Source of the DNA: Mikania micrantha
Taxonomy: Eukaryota; Streptophyta; Magnoliopsida; Asterales; Asteraceae
Assembly (NCBI GenBank): GCA_009363875.1
Contig: CM018693.1
Span: 78,604,028-78,668,027, forward strand
DNA: 64,000 bases
Direction of reading: 5' to 3'
A program made the position numbers and the translations under genes. The notes beneath the pieces were generated by a model that was given only the letters and a program-made list of their open reading frames with translations, made no database searches and was not told the origin of the DNA. Shown piece by piece: positions 1-11,684 of the stretch. Numbering within the stretch: the first letter of the stretch is position 1; the number at the start of each line of letters is the position of its first letter.

Positions 1-594
1 CTTGGATGAACTAAACATTATGGTGAATCAATCAAGTTGTGAACATTCTTTAAATGTAAACCTTAAGTGAAATTCTTAAGTGATTACATCATTAGTACTT
101 ACTAACATAGCTTAACAAGAAAAATGTAGAGCACACATATGATTTAGTTCTACATGTTACAACTGTTAGTAGGTGCACACATAACATAATCATAGTTCAA
201 TCATGGAATCAATCATAGTTCAAGTTGATCAAAGATCATGAGATTCTTAATCAATGGAACACACTTGCAAATCAGTACAAACGTGTTGCCAAATGCTAGC
301 AAGGGCATGATCGTGGTATATCGAAACGGTGGTGGGCAGCGAGAGTGAGCCCTATATATATGCTATTTTCGGTATATCGGGAAAGTGTCAGTGTGTAGGT
401 TTGGTGGAGAGATCATGGGACATCGTACATATTCACATGATAAGTATGCAAATAAGTTGATAACTTATACGTGTACTGGATCATATTACAATTGAATGAT
501 AATACTAGTAGTATGGGTATATTACTGACCTTATCATAAAAATTCAATTGTATCCTTCCTCATTACTGACCCGCTTGTGGCTTCTATTCGTAGA
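1..594 (+). other. G1 upstream region with U3-like fragment
   Basis: No gene is visible here. The part from about 290 to 420 aligns with the early 3' LTR around 5320-5430. Shared words include TATATCGAAAC, GTGGTGGGCAGCGAGAG and GAGCCCTATATATA. The rest is AT-rich and I recognise nothing in it. No TGGTATCAGAGC primer site is present before the gag ATG at 595, which an undamaged element would probably have. Confidence 0.6.
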
Positions 595-3500
595 ATGCCT
601 CCCCGACGTGATCCTAACGGAGGGGGTTCAACAAGTGGCAACGACGATGAAATCAACAAGATTGCTCGAGCTATCGCTGTTCATATGCGGGATGTAATCC
701 CTGGTATGGTCACTGATATTACCCAGAATCTTCGGGGTAGTACTAGTGATTCAGCACATAACTCAAATGCTACAACTACTGGAACTGCTAACTTCACTTT
801 CAAGCAGTTCAATGATGCTAAGCCTCCTAAGTACGCTGGTACAGAAGGAGCTACTGGTCTACTACAGTGGTTAGAGAGCATTGAGGACATTCTCGACTTC
901 ACTGGATGCCCTGAGAATATGAAGGTCAAGATGGCCTCAAGCGCTTTTCATAAGGGCGCACTCACTTGGTGGAATTCTGAAAAGAACACCAGAGGACGCG
1001 AAGTCGCTTTAGCTTTACCGTGGAACGGTTTCAAGAATCTGCTTGTGGAAAAGTTTTGTCCACGTCATGAACTAAAGAAACTGGAGGTAGAGATGTGGAA
1101 TCTGGTGCAAGACAGTGGTGAAAACGCCAAGTATACAACTCGATTCCATGAGTTGTGCATTTTGGTACCCCATTTGGTTACTCCTCTATCTCGCAGGATA
1201 GAGAAGTACATTGAAGGCCTACCCTTAGTAGTCAGGGGAACTATCATGGGTAATAACCCTACTACTTTGGAGGCAGCCATCCAACTTGGTGCTACTCTTA
1301 CTGAGGAGTATGTGAAGTCTGGAGTGCTCACCCGAAAGGGATTCAAGAGAGCACAGATTGAAGAAGGCAAGAAGCCTGAATAGCACCATCACAAGAAGAA
1401 GAAGCAAAAGACAATCAAGAACTTTGCAGCGTTGACTGCGGCTGCACCTACTCATGCCACACCTATCACTGCTATGCCACAACCTGCTAACGCCAGGAAG
1501 TCTTATACTGGCACATTTCCACTTTGCACCAAATGCCAATACCATCACTTACCCACTACTCCATGCAAGAAGTGTCTCAAATGTGGGCGTATGGGACACT
1601 TTGCAGCTACATGCCGAGCTGCTCATCTTGCTGCTGCAACTACTGCTACCACTACCACTGCTGCTACAGGTGGAAGGGCCTGTTATAATTGTGGAGCAGA
1701 AGGACACTTCAGAAATCAGTGTCCAAAACTCAACAACCCTACTGCTACTGCTCGTGCCTTTGTTATTGGAACTGCCGAAGCACGTGAGGATCCGGCAGTT
1801 ATCACGGGTACATTTCTTATCAATGATCACTATGTTACTATCATATTTGATACTGGTGCTGATAAAAGCTTTATCTCTGCTCATACTGCTTCCTTGCTTA
1901 ATATGCAACTATCTGTACTTACTGCTCCCTATACTGTAGAAGTAGCAAATGGTAAGACTATAGTTGTAGATTCCATAATCCATGGTTGTGAATTAAGATT
2001 AAACGACCATTCTTTCCTCATCGATCTTATTCCTATGACACTTGGAAGTTTCGAAGTTGTGATAGGAATGGATTGGTTATCCAAAAACAATGCTGAAATC
2101 GCATGCTCTGAGAAACTTATCCGAATTCCCTTACCGTCCGGCGAAACGATGATAGTCTACGGCGAGAAACCATGCCGCGGATTGAAGATTGTGTCGTGCA
2201 TCAAGGCGAGGAAGTACTTGAAGAAGAAATATTATGCTTTCCTAGCTCATGTAGTGGAAAAGAAACCTGAAAAGAAAACAGTTGGAGATGTTCCAGTTAT
2301 CAGAGATTATCCAGACGTGTTTCCGGAAGACTTGCCTGGACTACCACCAGTCCGACAAGTGGAGTTTAGAATTGATCTCGCTCCTGGAGCAAACCCAGTG
2401 GCGAAGTCACCGTATCGATTAGCACCGTCTGAGATGCAAGAACTGTCTAGTCAGCTTCAAGAACTTTTAGACAAAGGTTTCATAAGACCGAGTTTCTCTC
2501 CATGGGGAGCTCCGGTTCTCTTTGTCAAAAAGAAAGACGGTTCATTTCGTATGTGCATCGACTATCGTGAGCTGAACAAGTTGACAATCAAGAATAGATA
2601 TCCTCTGCCCAGGATCGATGATCTGTTTGATCAATTACAGGGAGCAACTTGCTTCTCTAAGATTGATTTGCGATCCGGGTATCATCAGTTAAGAGTAAAT
2701 GATGAGGATATACCAAAGACGGCATTTAGGACTCGATATGGACACTATGAGTTTGTGGTTATGCCATTTGGGCTGACCAATGCACCCGCAGTGTTCATGG
2801 ACTTGATGAATCGAGTCTGTAGGCCTTACTTGGATCAGTTTGTTATCGTCTTTATTGATGATATACTGATTTATTCCAAGTCAGAACAAGAACATGAGGA
2901 TCATTTGAAGAAAGTCTTGGAACTACTAAGAGAGGAACAACTTTATGCTAAATTCTCAAAGTGTGAATTTTGGCTAAAGGAGGTTCACTTCTTAGGACAT
3001 GTCATAAACAAAGATGGGATACATGTAGATCCGGCGAAGATTGAGGCGATTAAGAACTGGACTACTCCATCTACTCCAACAGAGATTCGTTCATTTCTGG
3101 GTCTGGCAGGCTATTACAGGAGATTCATTGCAAATTTCTCTAAGATTGCTTTGCCACTTACCACACTGACTCAGAAAAGTCAAGCCTTTATATGCGGACA
3201 GAAACAAGAAGATGCATTTCAACTTCTTAAACAGAAGTTATGCAATTCCCCTATCCTTAGTCTTCCAGAAGGCAGTGATGATTTCATTGTCTACTGCGAT
3301 GCTTCAAACCTTGGTCTCGGTTGGGTACTTATGCAACGGGACAAGGTCATTGCTTATGCTTCAAGACAACTTAAGGTTCACGAGAAGAATTACACTACTC
3401 ATGACCTTGAGTTAGGGGCTGTGGTCTTTGCATTGAAGATTTGGAGGCACTACCTGTATGGTACTAAATGTGTTATCTATACAGACCACAAGAGCCTACA

Positions 3501-5127
3501 ACACATTCTAAATCAGAAAGAACTCAACATGAGGCAACGGCGTTGGGTTGAGCTTCTAACTGATTACGACTGTGAGATTCGTTACCATCCAGGTAAAGCC
3601 AATGTGGTGGCGGATGCTCTTAGTCGCAAGGAACCAGTCAAACTAATTCGTGTAAGAGCCATGGAGATCAACACACAGCCAAACTTGAAAGACTTGATTC
3701 GCATTGCACAACAACAAGTAATAACAGACAATCAACTCAAGACAGACTTGGATTGTGGCATTGAGAAGAAACTAGAACCTCGAGCTCATGGGGTGTTATA
3801 TCTCAACGGCCGCATTTGGATTCCAAAGTCTGAAGAATTGCGCACACTCATCTGTGATGAGGCTCATAAGTCGCGATACTCAGTTCATCCTGGAGCCGAT
3901 AAGATGTATCAGGACTTGAGGACATCTTACTGGTGGCCGGGAATGAAGAAAGACATAGCACTGTACGTGGGAAAATGTCTTACATGTTCAAAAGTCAAAG
4001 CAGAACATCAAAAGCCTTCGGGACTTCTGCAGCAACCTGAAATTCCTCAATGGAAATGGGAGCAAATTTCCATGGATTTCATAACAAAGTTGCCGAGAAC
4101 TCCACGAGGTTTCGATTCGATTTGGATGATCGTTGATCGACTCACCAAATCTGCTCATTTTCTCCCGATCCGAGAGGATTACAAGATGGAGAAGTTATCC
4201 ACATTGTACATCAACGAAATCATTGCACGTCATGGTACTCCAACATCAATTATATCTGATCGTGATAGTCGTTTCACTTCTCGCTTTTGGCAATCATTGC
4301 AAAAGGCTTTGGGAACGCGTGTTAATCTTGGCACGGCGTATCATCCCCAAACCGATGGTCAAAGAGAAAGGACTATTCAAACACTTGAGGACATGCTTCG
4401 TTCTTGTGTCATTGACTTCGGTGGAAGTTGGGACACTCATCTCCCACTCATTGAGTTTTCATATAACAATAGCTATCATACGAGCATTCAATGTGCACCA
4501 TTCGAAGCTCTATATGGTAGAAAGTGCCGATCACCGGTCTGTTGGACCGAGATTGGTGACTCACAGGTCGTAGGACCAGAACTCATTCAGGAAACATCAG
4601 ACAAAATCACAATCATTCAGTCACGGCTTAAGGCCGCACGAGATCGGCAAAAGAGTTATGCTGATCGACGTCGGAAACCGCTTGAGTTTCAAGTCGGTGA
4701 CCGAGTCTTACTCAAGGTTTCTCCCTGGAAAGGCGTTGTCCGATTCGGGAAGAAAGGGAAACTTGCACCAAGGTACGTTGGACCTTTTGAGATCCTGGAA
4801 CGGATTGGTCCCGTAGCCTACAAACTCAAACTTCCAGTGGAGCTAAGCAATGTTCACGATACTTTTCATGTATCGAATCTTAAGAAATGCTTGGCAGATC
4901 ATGATGTTCAGATACCACTGGAAGACATACAGATTCAGAACAACATGCAATTCATAGAACGTCCGGTTGAAATCATGGATCATGGGGTCAAGAAACTTAA
5001 ACGCAGCCGTATCCCGATCGTAAAGGTACGATGGGAGGGCAAACGCGGTGCTGAGTTCACCTGGGAACGTGAAGACCAGATGAAGCTTAAGTACCCTCAT
5101 CTTTTTACAGTATCTTCGGCTAGTTAA
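595..5127 (+). pseudogene. gag-pol: Ty3/gypsy gag-pol polyprotein (one in-frame stop)
   Basis: One reading frame of about 1,510 codons starts at ATG 595 (MPPRRD) and is broken only by TAG at 1381-1383, where CAG is the likely ancestor. Gag comes first, followed by two CCHC knuckles (CLKCGRMGHFAATC and CYNCGAEGHFRNQC, about 1575-1725). The aspartic protease has FDTGADKSF (about 1847). Reverse transcriptase has the FIDD box (about 2850). RNase H has YCDAS (about 3290). Integrase has an HHCC finger (about 3862-4000) and catalytic D, D and E at MDF, SDRD and QRERT. A chromodomain-like tail ends in YPHLF. The protein would be processed inside virus-like particles to copy and integrate the element. 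Apart from the stop, every catalytic motif I checked is present, so decay is recent or slight. Confidence 0.9.
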
Positions 5128-5160
5128 TTTCGGGACGAAATTCCCTTAACTAGGGGAGAC
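5126..5160 (+). promoter_or_regulatory. G1 post-pol motif and polypurine tract
   Basis: The near-palindrome AATTTCGGGACGAAATT (5126-5142) overlaps the pol stop codon. The purine-rich AGGGGAGAC (5152-5160) directly precedes the LTR start TGTAACA. The tract would prime plus-strand DNA synthesis. Confidence 0.75.
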
Positions 5161-5796
5161 TGTAACATTTGTACATTTAGTCATGATAGTCGTAAACAGT
5201 GTTAGAAAAGTGTGTGTCCATATTCAGTCAGTCAATGTGAATCATGTGTTCATTATGTGCTTGTGTGTTAGAATCTTTATTATTTAACAAGTATGTATTA
5301 TTTATTTACAGTCGAGTTCACTAGGCAAGAACAGTATTGTGTTATATCGAAACAGTGGTGGGCAGCGAGAGTGAGCCCTATATATATACTGCGTTCGGTG
5401 TAACAGGATAGTGTTGGTGCGTAGTGTTAAGACGAATATTATGACAATTAATTCAACAAGAATCGTAATACGTAAGCGAGACTGAATATAGTTATGGGTG
5501 ACGATCCATAATAATACGAATGTTGAACTTATAATTATGATTAAACGACTTTAAATAATTAATACGATCGAAAAACATACGCGATTGCGGGTATACACGT
5601 AATTGTGAGTGTTTAACGATCTGTCAACACATGAAGAGTAAAAATAATTATTTTAATTATTTTATATTTTTACAATTTTGAAACTCATCATTTATTTGAG
5701 TTTAACAAATCTTTTTATTTAAAACCGCGTAAAATACGCGTTACGTTCCGGAAACGCGAACCGAGCGACCGAAACGAACCCGAATACCACGCGGGC

Positions 5797-5804
5797 TATA
5801 AAAG
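5797..5804 (+). promoter_or_regulatory. TATA box of G1 LTR
   Basis: TATAAAAG sits in a GC-richer context and is followed about 70 bases later by a CT-rich, 5'UTR-like stretch. This is the likely transcription start region of the LTR. Confidence 0.55.
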
Positions 5805-6179
5805 CCTTGAACAAGGCTTAAATGCTCATTTATGTCACCAACAACCCTTTCTCTCCCTATATTTTCGTTTACCCTCTCTCTCTCTAGAAAACCAAACTTT
5901 AATCGTTCGTATCTCACTCGTTTCTCGACGGAATTCGGTGTTCTTGGTGTCCACGCGTAGCTCTCAACATTCTCTATCAGAAAGTACAAGATTTTCGCAG
6001 ATTCAACCAGCCAATCTCGAGGTAATGAAGCTTGAAAAATCACGAGTTTAGGGTTTTCGGTCATGAGTTTGTTTAAACCCGACCCTTAGCCGGATTTAGT
6101 CAACCACACCCAATTTCGAGACCATAGAAACGTTCCCTGTTGCTAGCTTTGCTTAGATCGAGGCTTGGATGTAGGTGTT

Positions 6180-6720
6180 CGACGATGGTGATGATGATGG
6201 TAACAGGTTCGGCAGCTAAACCTTCATTAGCAGCTGGCCGAACCCTCATAGGACTCCACGAACTTGCATGGTTCGTGTAACCTTCAGCCGAACCCTTAGG
6301 GGGATCTCACGAGCCTGTGGCCGATCATCAAGCCTCTCACGAACCTTCCCGAGCCATCAACCAGCCTTGAGTAGTCTCACGAACCCTGCATGGTTCGTGT
6401 AAGAACAAGCGAACCCTTGGGGCTATCATGAGTCTTCACCGAACCCTATCAAGACTTAGCGAACCTGTGCTGTGTCAACGAACTATGATGAGGTCTCACG
6501 AACCAGTACCGAACCTCCAGGCATCTAACGAACCTCACATGATTCGTGGCATGCACAGCGAACCCTAATGGGTGAATATTGAACCATTTTACATTGCCGA
6601 ACCCTGGAACTTTCACCATGAACGAACCCTTTGATTTTAAGAACCGAACCTTTGGTTGATTAACATTAGCTACGAACCCTCACCCATGGCAGCTTATAGG
6701 TTCGCTGCCATGGTGTGCGA
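6180..6720. repeat. CGAACC/GGTTCG word cluster in G1 LTR
   Basis: The hexamer CGAACC or its complement occurs over and over in both orientations with irregular spacing of roughly 10-30 bases. The spacing is not a fixed tandem period. The same word fills LTRs and leaders of the Ty1/copia elements in this window. Confidence 0.7.
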
Positions 6721-7731
6721 GTCATGGGTGTTTCGGCCCAATCCAATTCTAACCGGCCCAATTTTATTTGAAATCGGTCTAGGAGTTTAGCCCAAGCCCA
6801 AATTGAAATAGCTTGGCCATTAAGGTCTTTAATTGGCTCAATATTGCCTTGGAACCTTAAATGGCCCACATGAACATTTGATGGCCCAACTCAAGTTTCG
6901 TAGGCCCAAACCAAGCCCATATGATTCATTATGATCTAATTAACCCGATATTAGCCTTGGCGGGTTACAAGGCCTATGTGCCTACTGGGTGGCCCAACAT
7001 CAACTCCAATTGGGCCATTATTAACTTAAATGGCCCATGGTCTGGCCTACGATGCAATATGTCTATGAATTGACTTAGTTGGGTTAAGATTAACCTAAAC
7101 TAATAATGAGATCAATTCATAAACATAAGAGTCTAAAACACTTAAACATATTCATACATTTCATGTTGATCAAAGGTTAACCAAATTCTCAAACACATGT
7201 GACGTGTACAAACAAGTTTGAACACAAAAGAACATTTCACAGCTTTCATGGACCCATGATCATTCAATTGATTCAAATCATAACTTTCAAGTTTTCACAA
7301 CAATCATAATCATGAGATCAAGTAATCAAGAGTTAATCAAGTCCAAGGGAACACAAATCAATCAATGAATCAAAGTCTATACAATTATAAATCCTATACC
7401 TTATGTATGATTACAATGTTATAGGAAACAATTAGAAGTCCTGTTTGCTACTTGCTATCTGTTTTAGTTCAGAGTCTACTGCAGACAGGTGAGAACATTA
7501 GCCCCTCTTTTACTGTTTTATAACTGTTTAGGGGTGGAACACGTGATCAAACCAATCGTTTACAATCATATTTCATTACACAAGATGTGCGTATTCTTAT
7601 AAACGTTATGGGTTCATTTTACGAATCCTAGGGATTCATCAACTGTTTTCAAGGAATTATCAACTATTAAACACTTTTAAATAAATGATTTTTATAAACT
7701 CTTTTGTTATAAACCTTGTTGTTACACAAGG

Positions 7732-7918
7732 TCACTATTTTATGGTATTTAAATCAAGTGGTTCACATCAAAATATTCAAATCAAGTGGTTCATTTCATG
7801 GTATTCAAATCAAGTGGTTCACATCATGGTATTCAAATGAAGTGGTTCATTTCATGGTATTCAAATCAACAGATTCATTTCATGTTATTCAAAACAAAGG
7901 ATTTAATTCGTGGAATTA
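7732..7918 (+). repeat. Tandem repeat of about 28 bp
   Basis: About six or seven imperfect units are built on TATTCAAATCAAGTGGTTCA plus eight more bases, with drift towards the right end. A short ORF runs through it but is explained by the repetition. Confidence 0.75.
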
Positions 7919-8170
7919 AATCTAGATTTTCAATTCATGTTATCAAATAAGGCATTAACACATCCGGTTAAAGTAAGGTTCAGAAACATGGTGTCTATTG
8001 TTGTAAACAAACTTGTAAAAGCATCAAGTATCATATTCATTAGCGTTAGTACTGGGTGATCACAACAAGGGAAAGCGGACACACACATTTGGGGCAGACC
8101 GATTGCTGCAGTTAGTTTTTAAATTTGTTTTATAAACCAACTGCATATTTCGGTTACGTATGGTTTATTT

Positions 8171-8457
8171 CAGTCGTTTTGTTTATTTCAGTTGTTTTGT
8201 TTTGTCTGTTAGATGTCAACATCATGTGACATCATCAGACGTCACTGCCTTCTATATATAGGCAGTTGACATGATTGTAATGTAACGAAGTTAATGATCT
8301 GAATGAGATATTCCTTTTTACAGAAAACTTTCTCTCTCTATAACAAACTTGCGTTACTGTTTGATTGAAATGGATCTTACTTTGATTATGCTAATTCCGT
8401 GTTAAATTCCGCTGCTATACTCTACTGATTTATCAATTGAGAACATCTGATCCTACA
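8171..8457 (+). repeat. F 5' LTR, truncated
   Basis: It is almost identical to 19344-19630 and ends in GATCCTACA just before the primer site. The first ~331 bp of the 3' LTR (19013-19343) have no counterpart here. It includes the TATA-like TCTATATATAGG at 8251-8262. Confidence 0.9.
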
Positions 8458-8459
8458 AT

Positions 8460-8471
8460 TGGTATCAGAGC
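8460..8471 (+). promoter_or_regulatory. F primer-binding site (initiator tRNA-Met)
   Basis: TGGTATCAGAGC lies two bases after the 5' LTR. It is complementary to the 3' end of plant initiator tRNA-Met, the usual primer for minus-strand synthesis in this group. Confidence 0.95.
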
Positions 8472-8679
8472 TTGTTAATCATTGATCGATTACACAATTG
8501 ATCTCTGAAACTGCTCAAATTTGTTCTCAAATTGAGTGAATTAGCTGATTAAGTAAGAATTTGTTATAGATTGAAGTTTTCTGCTAACTTCTGTTGATTT
8601 GTATTTCAATATCAATTTGTTTTGCATCAATTGATTGAGATTTGAATTAGTTTGTGTTAAATCGATTGAATCTGTGATC

Positions 8680-11600
8680 ATGTCAACTCCGAACAATGAT
8701 CCACACAATACAGGCTCCGCAACCAAGCCTCCGATGCTTGTGCGGAGTGAGTACAACATATGGCAACGTAGAATGCTACATCACCTGTCGATTAACAGCG
8801 CAGGATGTTGGAAATCTGTTGTGCATGGACCATATAAACCCACGATCACTGATCCTGAAACTAAGATTATGATTCCGAAACCTGCTGATATGTATTCGGA
8901 TGAGGACATTAAATTGTTTGAAATTGATGCTAAAGCTCATGGTATTCTGGCCATGGCTCTGCCTAATGAGATCTATTCTGGCTTGATGCATCATGATACT
9001 GCTCATGATCTCTGGGTTGCACTGAAAGAACAATTTGGTGGAACCGATGAGGTTTTAGCAAATACTAGAGAAATTCTGGCTCAGCAGTATGAGACATTTT
9101 CTCACCGAAAGGGTGAATCCTTGACTCAACAATTTGAGCGATTCTCATGTTTAATTTCTGAGTTAAAAATGGTTAAGCAAGAATACACTAATAGTCAGAT
9201 GAATAACAGATTTCTCAGATCATTGCCTGAGAGATGGGACACTTATACAATTGTCCTACGCTCTAATGCTAATTTAGAAAGTCTATCTCTCACCCAATTA
9301 CATGGGAAACTCTTAACTTTTGAGAGAGAGGTAGAACAGAAGAGAAAACTGTCTTCATCTGGAAAACTTGCTGATGATTTTGTTCCTGGTAACACTGCTT
9401 TGATAGGTCAGGAGTCAGAGTTTAATGGGTCTGAATGTTCTTATGATGAACATATTGATTTTTCTACTAACAATTCTGAACATGCTTTTGTGGGAGTTGA
9501 TGGTAATGCAGGGAATTATGGTGATAACTTGTGTTTTGTGATGGATGATTTGAAAGGAATCCCGGATGATGATCTAGAGGAGATGGACATTTTGAGTCAA
9601 ATGGCACTGATCAATATCAGATCACAAAAGTTTTATAAAAGAACAGGAAGAAAGTTCCCTGGATTATCTGGCAAAACCAAGGTTGGATTTGACAAAGGGA
9701 AGCTGAGGTGCCATAAGTGTCATAGGCTTGGTCACTTTGCTAGGGAGTGCAAATCTACTGGTTCTAACCCTGCTGCACCCTTTGTGACTTTTCCAAACAA
9801 CAACCCGTCAAGCAAAGGACCACAATCCTCTGGTACTAGTCAACAACAATTCTATCCAGCTCACTTTGTTCAACAAAATCCTATGCCATATCCATATCCT
9901 TGTTTTTACATGCCTCAACCTACACACCCTCCAGCATTAATTCCTTCACAATCACCTGCTCTTCCTGATCCCAGCAAATCACAAACCAATCAACAGCCTC
10001 AACAACAACAGCATCAAAGTTTCTTTACTCCTGGAGTAGTTGATTGGAGTAGCCTACCTGATGATTTATCTGACTTCAACATGCAGCCTTACTCTGAAAA
10101 TGGTCCACATGGTGGAGACAATCCTTTTGGAAATCTTGCATTGATGGCTATTGACTCAACTGACAACTCTTGTCAATCTTCTTCAACATCACAGGTATCC
10201 TCTGAATCCAAAGCTAAGTTGTGTTCAGAGTCTTGTGTTTCAGCATTTGCTTCCATTAGAGAAATTAATGTTGAGTTAATTAATGAAAAGTTGTCTTTAG
10301 AAAGGGTCATGACAAAGAATAAAATTGAATTTGAGAAAGCTTTGAATGAAAAAGAATCTGAAATTTACAAACTCAAGTGTCAATTGTCTGATGAAAGGCT
10401 AGAGTGGAAGTCATGCTTGTAAAACACAATGATTTGAAACAAACACTTGCAGCAACCCAAGTCGAATGTGCAAGATGGGTTGAATCTTGCAAGGGGTTTG
10501 AGTTGCTATTAAACAAGCAAACAGCATCAAATGTGAAGTTTGGTATTGGATACAATCACACTGCTCCTCCAACTGATTATACACCAAAAAATCTTAACTG
10601 TGAGTCTGAAGGAGACAGTGTATACCAATCTACCAAATCTTCAGAAAAGTCTGATGCTGAAGAATCATTTGAAAGTGATTCAAGTGCCTGCAAATCTGAG
10701 TCTGAAACTATTGACATTGAAACTTATTCTTATTCTCTTGGATGTACAAATGTTATCCAGGATGAAACATGTCAGGATAGTGTTTTAATTGAGATTAACC
10801 CTGATGAAAAGGTTTCAAATGAACTAAATTTAAAACTGGTTAAGGTAGATGGGCATGGCACTGGAGAGAAAGATGCACGGCTTCTGATAAGTCAGAATCA
10901 CTCATCAGTAGTTGTAGAAAAAGCTGATGCCACAACTACTGATAAGTGGAAAAGGATTGACCGACAAGTGCTGAAGAATACCTCTTCAGAGGTTCTCAGC
11001 ACATCAGCTGTTATCAATTTGTCTACAAATACTGATGTTCCAAAAGTGCTGATGAACAAGAACTCAGTATCTAAGTCATCAGTACTTGTAGATAATCACA
11101 AGGGAAAGCAAAAGAGGGTGCCTTGTGATATTTGTAGGCTGTTTAATCATTCAACTGATGAATGCTGGTACAGAAAAGGTTCTAAATTCAACAAAATCAA
11201 GAATAAAAACAAGAACATACTCAAAATGAAAAATGAATTTAGTTCAAAATTTGTACCTGAATCATCAGTTGTTTCAAAATCTGGAAAATCCTTACAAGGA
11301 AATACCTCCAGTAAATCCAAGAAAGGAAAAGGGATTGTTCCAGATTCAGGGAAACAACACTTGACAGCATCTCATTTGATTAAAGACACTAAAATGATCA
11401 AACACAAAAATAAAAAATCAAGTTCTGATGTGTCTGATGAAATCAAAATTTTAACTAAAAATCATAATCAACTGATGCTAATGATGCAACAACTGATAGG
11501 AAAAGTCAATCTGGCAGAGGCATCTGTTGATTCATTTCATAAAAAGAAATCAAAGTCAAAAGTCAAATCAAAAATTTCTGATAAGAATGCTTCAAGTGTT

Positions 11601-11684
11601 GCTTCAACTGATAATGCTAGTTCTGTTTTTTCAAATGTTAACAGACCCAAAACCAAAATGGTTTGGGTCCAAAAGTCTAACTGA
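8680..11684 (+). pseudogene. gag: Ty1/copia gag of F (one frameshift)
   Basis: The start is ATG 8680 (MSTPNNDPHN). The capsid-like domain covers roughly the first 230 residues. A CCHC knuckle (CHKCHRLGHFAREC) lies near 9710-9752, then a Pro/Gln-rich linker and a likely coiled coil (about 10250-10400). The frame shifts between about 10400 and 10420. The rest reads to TGA 11682-11684 and holds a second, variant knuckle (CDICRLFNHSTDEC) near 11124. A total near 1,000 codons is long for copia gag and typical of Sirevirus-type elements. The product would form the particle and bind the RNA. The following pol is in the same frame, separated only by the TGA. Confidence 0.85.

Larger units (their letters stand above)
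5161..8170 (+). repeat. G1 3' LTR, left piece
   Basis: The LTR starts TGTAACATTTG right after the purine tract. It holds a U3 module with ATCGAAAC, GTGGTGGG and GCCCTATATATA (5342-5395), a TATA box at 5797-5804, a CT-rich stretch near 5870-5890, and a cluster of CGAACC/GGTTCG words (6180-6720). A tandem repeat lies at 7732-7918. No gene is present. It continues at 19631 after element F. The two pieces sum to about 3.45 kb, close to the 3.69 kb solo LTR G2, which supports the reading. Confidence 0.75.
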
